This document shows positions 27,421 to 36,056 of a stretch of DNA of 64,000 bases, piece by piece. Below the pieces are notes generated by a model. That model was given only the letters and a program-made list of their open reading frames with translations. It did no database searches and had not been told where the DNA came from. Every line of letters starts with the position of its first letter. Position 1 is the first letter of the stretch. Both the position numbers and the translations under genes were made by a program. The DNA comes from Silicimonas sp. (GTDB lineage: Bacteria; Pseudomonadota; Alphaproteobacteria; Rhodobacterales; Rhodobacteraceae), in assembly GCA_013002465.1 (NCBI GenBank), contig JABDJO010000094.1, positions 1 to 64,000 on the forward strand, in the 5' to 3' direction.

Positions 27421-28110
27421 ATGTCCGACGAAGAATATTCTCAGCCGCTGTTCAATGCCTTGCCGCCTGCTGTGGTCGCTTTGGCTTTGGCGATATTTGG
27501 TGTCGAAGTGCTTTTGGCGCTAGCAAGTCGCGGCTATATCGGCGGGACCGAAGGGCTGGGCTGGCGTGTGCAGGCTGTGCAGGAGTTCGGGTTCTATCCG
27601 CCACTCCTTCCCTGGATGATCGAAACCGGGAACTGGTCCCTTGAGCATTTGAAACGCTTTGTGACCTATTCCTTTGTCCATTTCGGATTTGCCCATGCGG
27701 TTTTCGTCATCGTATTCCTTTTGGCGCTTGGCAAACTTGTGGGGGAAGGCTTTGGCAATTTTGCGGTTCTGGTGCTGTTCTTTGCGTGCGGAATTTTTGG
27801 TGCGCTGGTCTATGCGGGGATCGTGGGTAGTGAGCGCCCGCTGGTCGGAGGGTATCCTTCGGTTTACGGGTTGATCGGGGCCTATACCTTTTTGCTGTGG
27901 GTCGGACATGGCGCGCGCGGGGAAAACCAGTATGCGGCGTTTCAGCTGATCGGTTTCCTTTTGGGCATTCAATTGGTCTTTGGCGCCTTGTTTGGCAGTT
28001 CCAACGACTGGGTGGCGGAAGTGGCCGGATTTGCCCTTGGGTTTCTTTTGACACCGGCCCTTGCACCTGGTGCCTTCCGGCGGTTCATGCACCGGATGCG
28101 GCACCGCTGA
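27421..28110 (+). CDS. Rhomboid-like membrane protein, probably catalytically inactive
   Basis: A 229-residue polytopic protein with the rhomboid layout: six hydrophobic helices, the FVHFGFAH segment (His87, His92) in the second and a GxS-like YPSVYGLIG segment with Ser147 in the fourth. In active rhomboids His is needed in the last helix and Asn four residues after the second-helix His. Here those positions are Glu200 (AEVAGFALG) and Val96, and the Gly before the Ser is Tyr145. Only the Ser remains. It may be an inactive relative or bind rather than cut its clients. It converges tightly with murJ. Confidence 0.82.
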   Translation: MSDEEYSQPLFNALPPAVVALALAIFGVEVLLALASRGYIGGTEGLGWRVQAVQEFGFYPPLLPWMIETGNWSLEHLKRFVTYSFVHFGFAHAVFVIVFLLALGKLVGEGFGNFAVLVLFFACGIFGALVYAGIVGSERPLVGGYPSVYGLIGAYTFLLWVGHGARGENQYAAFQLIGFLLGIQLVFGALFGSSNDWVAEVAGFALGFLLTPALAPGAFRRFMHRMRHR

Positions 28111-28117
28111 TAAGGGA

Positions 28118-29689
28118 CTAACGGCGGAACGTGGCGCGCAGATCGTCCAGGGTGAAAGCACGGCAGGCCAGCCCGGCGATGGCGTAAAGGCAAAGGCCGA
28201 TCAGGCAGATAAGCGTCAGGGCGAAGATTTCGATCAAGCCTCCTTGGTTTAACATCGAGGCAAGCAATCGGTCAGCAATCCAAAGACCGGCCCCCATCAC
28301 GGCGGCGGCAAGGATGATCCTGGCAATCCGGGTCTTGACCCGGTCGTCAAAGCGCGCCGCTTCCCCCATGTTTCGCGCGCCCCACCAGAGCAAGGCAAGC
28401 ATGCCCCAGCCCGCCACCGAAGCGCCAATCGCGGCGGCAAGATAGCCCACAACCGGGGCCAGACCGATCGCCAGGACGGCGTTGATGACCATGGCTACGA
28501 CGGCATAATAGAACGGTCGTTTTGTGTCTTCGCGAGCGAAATAGAGCGGTTGCACGACTTTTTGCAGGACAAAGGCCGGTAGGCCAAGTCCGTAGATGGC
28601 GCAGGCAAGGGCGGTGGCACGGGTGTCGGCGGCGTCAAATGCACCACGCTCGAACAGGGTTCCGACAAGGGTATCGGGGATAACGACAAGGGCGACGGCG
28701 GCGGGAACGGCCAGGGCCAGGGACATTTCGGCGGCGCGCGAAAGCGCGGTTCTGCCGCCGGTCGTGTCATCCGCCTGTAGCCGTCGCGAAAGGTCGGGCA
28801 AAAGGACAATGCCGATGGCGATGCCGACGATGCCCAGAGGCAGTTGATAAAGGCGGTCGGCGTAGGAAAGCCAGGCAATGGCGCCATCGAAGAAGCTTGC
28901 CACCTGTCGGCCCACCAGAAGGTTGATCTGCACCACGCCACCGGCAAGTGCGGCCGGGGCGGCGATGATAGCCAGGCGCTTCAGATCCGGCGTCCAGCGA
29001 GGCCAGGCCGGTCGGAGGTCAAATCCCGCGCGTCGAACCGCAACCCAGACAAGCACTAGCTGGGCGACCCCGGCGACCACGACGCCAAAGGCAAGGGCAG
29101 TGCCCTGTCGACCTCCGTCGATGTCGCCGATCACCGAGCCCCCGAGGCCCATTTCTGCGAAGAACAAAACGGTGATCAGAATGATATTCAAGAGAACTGG
29201 CGCTGCCGCTGCCGCAGCAAAACGGCCGCTTGCATTCAGGACGCCCGACAGAAGCGCGGCGAGGGATATGAAAAGAATATAGACAAAGACAATTCGCCCC
29301 AGGGTGACCGTCATTTCAAACCGTACATCGCCGGAAAAACCGCTTGCCATGGCAAGCACCAGCCAGGGCATGAATATGGTCGCGACGGCTGTGAAGACCA
29401 CAAGAATGGCCGCCAGCCCAGAGAGCGCATCGCGGGCGAAAGATTCGGCGCCTTCCCCAGCTTCGAGCTTTTTCGAGAAAAGCGGAACGAAGGCCATGTT
29501 GAACGCGCCTTCGGCAAAGAAGCGGCGGAACATGTTGGGAAGCGCGAAGGCCACCAAAAAAGCCTCGGCAACCGGTCCGGTGCCAAGCCATGCGGCGATC
29601 AGAATGTCGCGTACAAAACCCAGGATGCGGGACAGTAGCGTCCAGATGCCGACCGTCAGTGCACCGGAAACTAGTCGCACGGCGCTCAT
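28118..29689 (-). CDS. murJ: Lipid II flippase MurJ (MviN)
   Basis: Inner-membrane MOP-superfamily protein, 523 residues, about 14 helices, that moves lipid II to the periplasm for peptidoglycan synthesis. The N-terminus VSGALTVGIWTLLSRILGF is family-typical, with FVRDILIAAWLG and the FRRFFAEGAFNMAFVPLF stretch. ATG 29689 was chosen for that pattern; the Shine-Dalgarno is weak. It lies 43 bases after glnD in the same direction, an order common in alphaproteobacteria. Confidence 0.95.
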   Translation of the reverse strand: MSAVRLVSGALTVGIWTLLSRILGFVRDILIAAWLGTGPVAEAFLVAFALPNMFRRFFAEGAFNMAFVPLFSKKLEAGEGAESFARDALSGLAAILVVFTAVATIFMPWLVLAMASGFSGDVRFEMTVTLGRIVFVYILFISLAALLSGVLNASGRFAAAAAAPVLLNIILITVLFFAEMGLGGSVIGDIDGGRQGTALAFGVVVAGVAQLVLVWVAVRRAGFDLRPAWPRWTPDLKRLAIIAAPAALAGGVVQINLLVGRQVASFFDGAIAWLSYADRLYQLPLGIVGIAIGIVLLPDLSRRLQADDTTGGRTALSRAAEMSLALAVPAAVALVVIPDTLVGTLFERGAFDAADTRATALACAIYGLGLPAFVLQKVVQPLYFAREDTKRPFYYAVVAMVINAVLAIGLAPVVGYLAAAIGASVAGWGMLALLWWGARNMGEAARFDDRVKTRIARIILAAAVMGAGLWIADRLLASMLNQGGLIEIFALTLICLIGLCLYAIAGLACRAFTLDDLRATFRR

Positions 29690-29732
29690 GCAACTGACCT
29701 GCGGAAAGCAGGCAAAGAAACCGCACGATACG

Positions 29733-32522
29733 TCATTCGGCCAATGCTCTTTCGGCACCGGCCTTGATGGCGGTGCGCAGCCGGTTTTCCAGGACCTTTT
29801 GCTTGGATTGGGCGTGGTATTTCAGGCCGAACATATCCTTGACATAGAAGGTATCGACCACCTGCTCGCCATAGGTCGCGATCACGGCGCTTGCGATATA
29901 GACGTTTGATTCCGACAGGGTGCGCGTCAGATCGTACAACAGGCCAGGTCGGTCCCGGGTGTCGACTTCGATGATGGTGTAAATCTCGGAGCCTTCATTG
30001 TCGAACGTGATCGAGGTGGGCACGTTGAAGGCGCGCTCGCGTTTTTTCATCCGGTCGCGGTTGGCCAGGGATTTCCTTGGTTGCAGCTTTCCGGCCAGGG
30101 TCTCTTCAATCGTGGTACGCAGCCGGGGAAGGCGCGCGGCCTCATATGGATGACCTTCGCCATCCTGGACCCAGAAAACGGCAGTGGCATATCCGTCGGA
30201 CGACGTATATGTGCGGGCGTCCACCACGTTGGCTCCGACCAGCGCAAGCGCGCCGGCAAGCCGCGAAAAGATGCCCGGGTGATCGGCCAGTGCGAAGCAT
30301 ATTCGTGTTGCGTCCCGGTCTTCGTCGGGCATCAGGTCAAGTTGGATATCACTGTCGTCGATCCCGTCCAGCAGCTTGGCAAAAACCACATGCGTGTTAG
30401 TCGGCAGGCCGCGCCAATAGGGATCATAGTGCCGGGTGGTTTCGTGGCGCAGCGCCTTGGCATCCCAATCCTTTAGCGAAGCACGGAGCGCGGCCTTCGC
30501 CTCGCGGGCCGCGCTTTCGCGGTTGACGGCCTCAAGCCCGTGCTCAAGCGCGCCGGCAGTCATGGCATAGAGATCACGCAGAAGCTGGGCCTTCCAGTTG
30601 TTCCAGACACCCGCGCCAACCCCGCGAATATCGCAGACCGTCAAGACCGTTAGAAGATCCAGCCGTTTGCGCGTTTTCACGGCCTTCGCAAAGTCACGCA
30701 CGGTTCGAGGTTCGGAAAGGTCGCGTTTCTGGGCCACATCGGACATCAGAAGGTGATAGCGTACCAGCCATTCCACGGTTTCCGCTTCGTCTTTCTTCAA
30801 TCCCAGGCGTGGTGCGACTTTTCGAGCGATCTTTGCCCCGAGGATCGAGTGATCTTCCGGTCGACCTTTCCCGATGTCATGCAAAAGAAGTGCAGAATAC
30901 AGTATTTTTCGGTTAATACCGGCTTTCAGAATGCCGCTGGCCACTGGCAGTTCCTCGACCAACTCCTCGCGCTCGATCTGGGCCAGGGTCGAGATACATT
31001 GGATGGTATGTTCGTCCACTGTGTAGTGGTGGTACATGTTGAACTGCATCATTGCGACAACGGGTGCCATTTCGGGGATGAAAGCGGCAAGAACACCCAA
31101 TTCGTTCATCCGCCTGAGCGCGCGTTCAGGGTTTCCGTGCTTTAGGAGCAGATCGAGAAAGATGCGATTGGCCTCGGGCGAGGCGCGCATCTCGGCATCA
31201 ATCAATTGCAGATTGGCAGTGACCAGCCGCATAGCGTCGGGGTGAATGAGATACCCGGTCCGCAAGGCCTCTTCGAACAGCCGTAAGAGGTTCAGTTTGT
31301 CTTTCAGAAACCGCTTTTCGTTTGCCACGTCGATCCGGTTCTGGCGCAGCACGAAATCGCTCCGCACCTTTTTGCGACGCTGCAGCAGCCTGACGAGCGA
31401 GGGTGCGCTTTTGACGTGGTTGGCTTCCAGGGCGGTCAGGAAGATGCGGGTAAGCTCGCCAACCACTGTAGCGTGTCGAAAGTATTCCTGCATAAAGTGC
31501 TCGACGGCGCGGCGACCGGCCTTGTCCTGAAACCCCATGCGGTCTGCGACCTCGACCTGCATGTCAAAGGTCAACTGGTCAACGGCGCGGTTTGCGACAA
31601 GGTGCAAGTGACAGCGAACGGCCATCAGAAAAGTTTCGGCGGCCAGGAATTTCTTGTATTCATCCGACGTCAAAAGCCCCGGACGGACCAACTCGGCCGC
31701 GTCTGTAACGCCGTGGATGTACTTGCCGATCCAGAACAAAGTTTGCAGGTCCCTCAGTCCGCCCTTGCCCTCTTTCACATTGGGTTCGACCATGTATCGC
31801 TGACCGCCCTGACGCTGGTGCCGTTCGCTGCGTTCACGCAGTTTGGCTTCTATGAATTCGGCAGCGGTGCTCTGAAAAAGGTCACGTGTGAGGGTGGTGG
31901 ACAGGTCGTCGGCCAAGGCACGATCACCGACCAGATGGCGGTGTTCCAACAGTGCGGTGCGAATGGTGTAATCCTCGCGCCCAAGCCGGATGCACTCTTT
32001 GCTACTGCGTGCGGCGTGGCCAACTTTCAGATGCAGATCCCAAAAAATATACAACAAGCTTTCGATCAGGCTTTCGGCCCAGGGCGTGACTTTCCATGGC
32101 ATTAGGAACAACAGGTCGACATCGGAAAATGGCGCCATCTCGCCACGACCGGAACCACCTACGGCAAGGATTGCAAGGCGCTCGCCCTCGGTTGGATTTG
32201 GATTCGGGTGCAGCCGGGTGGTTGCAACGCGATATGCTGTTTTAATCACGCCGTCGGTCAGAAAGGAATATGCCCGAACAGTGGAGCGCGACGCGCGCGG
32301 TTTGGCGGTGAAAGCTTCTGCGATCGCGGTTCGCCCGGCGGCGATGGCCGCTTTCAGGTGACGCACGGTGATCGTTCTGATCTCGCGCGCATCCGCGCCT
32401 TCGGCATCGCGTTCGATTGCGGTCAGGACCGCTTCAACGTCAATGATCTGGGCCGCTTTAAGGTCCAGTTCGGCAAAGTTTGTATCGATGCTTGGCGGGG
32501 TCGGCTTAGAAGCCGACACCAC
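29733..32522 (-). CDS. glnD: [Protein-PII] uridylyltransferase / uridylyl-removing enzyme
   Basis: GlnD, about 929 residues, which uridylylates PII proteins under nitrogen limitation and removes UMP when glutamine is high. The nucleotidyltransferase motif GGSGRGEMAPFSDVDLLFL is near 122-140, an HD domain with LLHDIGKGRPEDHS lies near the middle, and two ACT domains end the protein. No ATG is available at the 5-prime end: candidates are TTG 32546, GTG 32522 and GTG 32519, all inside the upstream gene's end. GTG 32522 is used because it gives a family-like N-terminus. Confidence 0.93.
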   Translation of the reverse strand: MVSASKPTPPSIDTNFAELDLKAAQIIDVEAVLTAIERDAEGADAREIRTITVRHLKAAIAAGRTAIAEAFTAKPRASRSTVRAYSFLTDGVIKTAYRVATTRLHPNPNPTEGERLAILAVGGSGRGEMAPFSDVDLLFLMPWKVTPWAESLIESLLYIFWDLHLKVGHAARSSKECIRLGREDYTIRTALLEHRHLVGDRALADDLSTTLTRDLFQSTAAEFIEAKLRERSERHQRQGGQRYMVEPNVKEGKGGLRDLQTLFWIGKYIHGVTDAAELVRPGLLTSDEYKKFLAAETFLMAVRCHLHLVANRAVDQLTFDMQVEVADRMGFQDKAGRRAVEHFMQEYFRHATVVGELTRIFLTALEANHVKSAPSLVRLLQRRKKVRSDFVLRQNRIDVANEKRFLKDKLNLLRLFEEALRTGYLIHPDAMRLVTANLQLIDAEMRASPEANRIFLDLLLKHGNPERALRRMNELGVLAAFIPEMAPVVAMMQFNMYHHYTVDEHTIQCISTLAQIEREELVEELPVASGILKAGINRKILYSALLLHDIGKGRPEDHSILGAKIARKVAPRLGLKKDEAETVEWLVRYHLLMSDVAQKRDLSEPRTVRDFAKAVKTRKRLDLLTVLTVCDIRGVGAGVWNNWKAQLLRDLYAMTAGALEHGLEAVNRESAAREAKAALRASLKDWDAKALRHETTRHYDPYWRGLPTNTHVVFAKLLDGIDDSDIQLDLMPDEDRDATRICFALADHPGIFSRLAGALALVGANVVDARTYTSSDGYATAVFWVQDGEGHPYEAARLPRLRTTIEETLAGKLQPRKSLANRDRMKKRERAFNVPTSITFDNEGSEIYTIIEVDTRDRPGLLYDLTRTLSESNVYIASAVIATYGEQVVDTFYVKDMFGLKYHAQSKQKVLENRLRTAIKAGAERALAE

Positions 32523-33672
32523 CGAAGCTGCGCGGCGCGGGGTCAATCACGATCACCTGGTTGTTCCGGATCTGCGCGACAGCAAGGCCGCGCTCGTTGG
32601 TGCCGTTGCGGAAAAAGCGAAAGGGCCCATTCACACCGGCAAACCCTGCGCCTTGGGTCAGGGCGTCGGCGCTCAGGGCATTCGGCTGACCTTGGGCAAT
32701 CAAGGCGCCTACAGCCGCAATCCCGTCATAGGCAAGGCCTGCGACAGGATTTGGCTGCACGCCATAGACAGCCGCGTATCGGTTGTTGAACTGCTGAACA
32801 AGCCCGGGCGATGGTGTGGCGAACCAGGCTCCCTGCAGTCCCTTTAGCGACAAGGCGCTGGAAGGAATGTCCAGGCGTTGAAGCCCGACGAACTGTGCAT
32901 TCTCGCTGTCGATACCATTCTCGGGCAATAGTTCTGCCAGAAATGGCAAAGCGCCCGAATTGCCAGATGTCACGAAGACGGTCGAGGCGCCAGAGGCACG
33001 GAAATTGCTGGCGATGCCCGGGATCGCGTTGATCACGCCTTGCTGCGACAACTCGAAGGACTGAGTGCCAACTATGCGTGCGCCGTTCGCCGCGGCTGCC
33101 CGTTGGATCGCAGAGGCCCCCAGTTCTTCGGCAGGATCGTCGGCGTGGATGATGAAAATGTCGCCCCGTCCGGTCCGGGCGGCGTGGTTCACCAGCCTGT
33201 CGGCCGTTGTCTGGAATGTGTTACCAAGGATAAAGACATTGCCGCCGGCAATCGCGGGGTTGTTCGAAAATGCCAGGACGTTCACGCCACGACCGGCAGC
33301 AACCTGACCGGCTGCATTCGCACTTTCGGCAAAAAGCGGACCGACGAAGATCCTTGCGCCGTCCGCCAGTGCCCGATTGGCCGCAATCCTTGCACCTTCA
33401 GGAGTGCCGCCCGTGTCATATATCTTCAGGTCTATCTTCACGTCGCCCAAATCGTCGACGGCAAGCCAGGCCGCGTTTTCCAGCGATTGCGCAAGCGATG
33501 CACCGTTCGGAGAGCTTTTGGGCACTAAAAGCGCGACCGGGACGGACTTGCCGGTGTTTATCAACGGGCCACCACTGGGAAGTGAGATGTCACAGGCGCT
33601 TAGACCGACCAAGGCGAAAAACGCCAGAAAACAGGCCATGACCTTGCGGCGGAACGATAAAACGGCGAGCAT
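32506..33672 (-). CDS. LpoA-like lipoprotein, periplasmic-binding fold (penicillin-binding protein activator)
   Basis: A 388-residue predicted lipoprotein. A signal peptide ends in the lipobox LSAC with Cys27; the rest is a Leu/Ile/Val-binding-protein fold (VALLVPKSSPNGASLAQSLENAA, then FVGPLFAESANAAG). In E. coli, LpoA (YraM) activates PBP1a and lies divergent from rsmI (yraL) next to yraN; here rsmI and yraN are the divergent neighbours, which supports the role. ATG 33672 has AGGAG six bases upstream. It overlaps glnD. An amino-acid-binding role is a weaker alternative, as no ABC genes are near. Confidence 0.85.
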   Translation of the reverse strand: MLAVLSFRRKVMACFLAFFALVGLSACDISLPSGGPLINTGKSVPVALLVPKSSPNGASLAQSLENAAWLAVDDLGDVKIDLKIYDTGGTPEGARIAANRALADGARIFVGPLFAESANAAGQVAAGRGVNVLAFSNNPAIAGGNVFILGNTFQTTADRLVNHAARTGRGDIFIIHADDPAEELGASAIQRAAAANGARIVGTQSFELSQQGVINAIPGIASNFRASGASTVFVTSGNSGALPFLAELLPENGIDSENAQFVGLQRLDIPSSALSLKGLQGAWFATPSPGLVQQFNNRYAAVYGVQPNPVAGLAYDGIAAVGALIAQGQPNALSADALTQGAGFAGVNGPFRFFRNGTNERGLAVAQIRNNQVIVIDPAPRSFGGVGF

Positions 33673-33741
33673 CTATATCTCCTAGGATGAACGGCGCGAC
33701 CCTATGCAGAAACCTGAGCCAAGTAAATCACGGGCAGGACC

Positions 33742-34599
33742 ATGAGCAAACCCAAGAACGACGCAGGCCTTGATCCAGGATTGTACTTTGTCGCCACGCC
33801 CCTGGGAAATGCCCGTGATATAACGCTCAGGGCACTGGATGTTCTGCGGGCTGCGGATGTTCTGGCGGCAGAAGACACCCGAACCCTGCGCCACCTGATG
33901 GAGATTCATGGGATTGACCTTAGGGGCAGGCGAATCGTTGCCTATCACGACCACAGCAAGGACCGCGACCGTGCCGCGCTGATCTCGGGCCTGGAGAAGG
34001 GTCTTTCCGTTGCATATGCTTCCGAAGCCGGCACACCCTTGATCGCCGATCCCGGGTTCGCCCTTGGACGCGCGGCCATCGAGGCGGGACACAAGGTCTG
34101 GCCTGTGCCTGGTCCTTCAGCGGTGCTCGCGGCTTTGACGGCTTCGGGGCTGCCCACAGATCGTTTCACATTCGCTGGATTTCCGCCCTCGGCCATCGGA
34201 GCGCGACGGAAGTTCCTGGAGGGTCTCTCCGGCGTTCCAGGAACGCTGGTTCTCTATGAAAGTCCCCGCCGTCTTGGGGCCACACTTGATGCGGCATCCG
34301 AAACTCTGGGCCCTGATCGTGACGCAGCCATTTGTCGGGAATTGACCAAGAAGTTTGAAGAGGTGCGGCGCGGTACGCTGGATGCGCTTGCAGATTTCTA
34401 TCGTGATATGGCACCGAAAGGGGAAATTGTGTTGTGTATTGGCGAGGGGCAAACGGTCGTGGATCCGGTCGAACTAGAGGCCGCCTTGCGCAATGCCATG
34501 AAAACCCAAAGGTTGAAGGACGCCGCTCGCGAAGTGGCAGACCAATTCGGGGTTTCGCGGCGGGAATTGTACCAAATGGGTCTGGGGTTCGATCAGTAA
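33742..34599 (+). CDS. rsmI: 16S rRNA (cytidine-1402-2'-O)-methyltransferase
   Basis: RsmI, 285 residues, a tetrapyrrole-methylase-fold SAM enzyme that 2-prime-O-methylates C1402 in the ribosomal P site. The start LYFVATPLGNARDITLRALD is diagnostic, with VLAAEDTRTLRHLM and SEAGTPLIADPGF following. The 69-base divergent gap to the LpoA-like gene must hold both promoters. Followed by yraN and gshB. Confidence 0.95.
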   Translation: MSKPKNDAGLDPGLYFVATPLGNARDITLRALDVLRAADVLAAEDTRTLRHLMEIHGIDLRGRRIVAYHDHSKDRDRAALISGLEKGLSVAYASEAGTPLIADPGFALGRAAIEAGHKVWPVPGPSAVLAALTASGLPTDRFTFAGFPPSAIGARRKFLEGLSGVPGTLVLYESPRRLGATLDAASETLGPDRDAAICRELTKKFEEVRRGTLDALADFYRDMAPKGEIVLCIGEGQTVVDPVELEAALRNAMKTQRLKDAAREVADQFGVSRRELYQMGLGFDQ

Positions 34600-34609
34600 C
34601 CTGATTTTC

Positions 34610-35023
34610 ATGGCTCTTGACCAAAGTCGCCTCATGGCATTTGACAACACTCCCTCGGCCAGTCGCCAGATGACCGGCCTTGCGAACTATCATAACGGAC
34701 TTGCCGCCGAAGATGCCGTGGAGCTTCATTACAAGCGTGCCGGTATCGAGATTTTCGAAGAACGCTGGCGCGGTGCTGGCGGTGAAATTGATCTCATTGG
34801 CCGTGACAGCGACGGATTGGTCTTTGTCGAAGTGAAACGTTCCAAGACATTCGCAAGAGCAGCCGAAAGCCTGTCGCGCCGACAACTTTCCCGCATCATG
34901 CTCTCGGCCGAAGATTACGTCGAACGCATGTTCCCCGGCCAGTTGGTGAATATGCGCATTGATTTGGCGATGGTGGATACCTCGGGCCAGATCAAGGTGT
35001 TGCAGAACATTTCGATTCTTTGA
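34610..35023 (+). CDS. yraN: YraN family (UPF0102) endonuclease-like protein
   Basis: A 137-residue protein of the UPF0102/YraN family, with a restriction-endonuclease-like fold: GLAAEDAVELHYKRAGIEIF, then WRGAGGEIDLIGRD and VFVEVKRS supply the E, D and ExK active-site pattern. Cellular role is uncertain, possibly DNA repair or transformation. The start is not fixed: ATGs at 34610, 34634 and 34670 all lack a good ribosome site. Next to rsmI, as in E. coli. Confidence 0.88.
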   Translation: MALDQSRLMAFDNTPSASRQMTGLANYHNGLAAEDAVELHYKRAGIEIFEERWRGAGGEIDLIGRDSDGLVFVEVKRSKTFARAAESLSRRQLSRIMLSAEDYVERMFPGQLVNMRIDLAMVDTSGQIKVLQNISIL

Positions 35024-35111
35024 CCTGCAAAATCATCGTCGCTGCATTGCGGGTGGACACGCCCTGCAGGTAAGGCTGTCATGACAAGGCTTGCGGCAGG
35101 GAGGTGTCACC

Positions 35112-36047
35112 GTGAAAGTAGCCATTCAAATGGATCCGATCGGGCCGATCGACATCGAGGCCGATTCCACATTCCGCATTACCGAAGAAGCTCAGGCGCG
35201 CGGGGCCGAACTGTTTTATTACCTTCCCGGCCAACTGTGCTGGGACGAAGGGCGGATCACTGCTAGGGGATGGCCTTTGACCGTGCGGCGCAAAGTGGGC
35301 GATCATTTCTCGCTTGGGCAGGAAGAAACGGTCGACCTTGACGATTTCGATGTCATCTGGCTGCGCCAGGACCCGCCGTTTGACATGGGGTATATCACCA
35401 CCACCCATATGCTTGAGCAGGTCGATGGTCCGTTGGTCGTCAACGACCCATTTTGGGTGCGGAACTATCCCGAGAAGCTTCTGGTACTCCAATATCCCGA
35501 TCTGACGCCACCCACGATGATCGCACGCTCGCTTGACGCGATCCGTGCTTTCCGCGAACGCCATGGCGACATGATCCTAAAGCCCCTTTACGGCAACGGC
35601 GGCGCTGGAGTGTTTCGCCTGACGCCCGATGACCGGAATTTGGTGTCGCTGCATGAATTGTTCACCGGCATCAACACGGAACCCCTGATTGCACAGAAAT
35701 TCGTCCCGGATGTCAGCAACGGGGACAAACGGATCATCCTGGTCGATGGTGACCCGGTTGGGGCCATCAACAGGGTGCCACCTGCCGGCGAAACGCGGTC
35801 AAACCTTCACGTCGGCGGCAAGGCCGAGAAGATTGGGCTGACAGCTCGCGACAATGAAATTTGCGATGCGATCGGCCCTTTGTTGCGCGAAAAGGGCCAG
35901 ATATTCGTCGGAATCGACGTGATCGGTGACTATCTGACCGAAATCAACCTTACCTCACCGACCGGAATTCAGGAGTTGGAGCGTTTCGATGGGGTAAATG
36001 TCGCTGGAGCGATCTGGGATGCCATTGACGCCCGATTGAAGGGTTAA
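35112..36047 (+). CDS. gshB: Glutathione synthetase
   Basis: GshB, 311 residues, joining gamma-glutamylcysteine and glycine with ATP. The N-terminus MKVAIQMDPIGPIDIEADST and the IWLRQDPPFDMGYIT stretch are characteristic. The ATP-grasp glycine loop GNGGAGVFRL begins at 161, and FVGIDVIGDYLTEINLTSPT near the end supplies metal ligands. Start GTG 35112 was chosen because GGGAGGT precedes it by about six bases and the length matches E. coli (316). Glutathione also supports gloA and fghA in this window. Confidence 0.95.
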   Translation: MKVAIQMDPIGPIDIEADSTFRITEEAQARGAELFYYLPGQLCWDEGRITARGWPLTVRRKVGDHFSLGQEETVDLDDFDVIWLRQDPPFDMGYITTTHMLEQVDGPLVVNDPFWVRNYPEKLLVLQYPDLTPPTMIARSLDAIRAFRERHGDMILKPLYGNGGAGVFRLTPDDRNLVSLHELFTGINTEPLIAQKFVPDVSNGDKRIILVDGDPVGAINRVPPAGETRSNLHVGGKAEKIGLTARDNEICDAIGPLLREKGQIFVGIDVIGDYLTEINLTSPTGIQELERFDGVNVAGAIWDAIDARLKG

Positions 36048-36056
36048 GGCGAGTTA

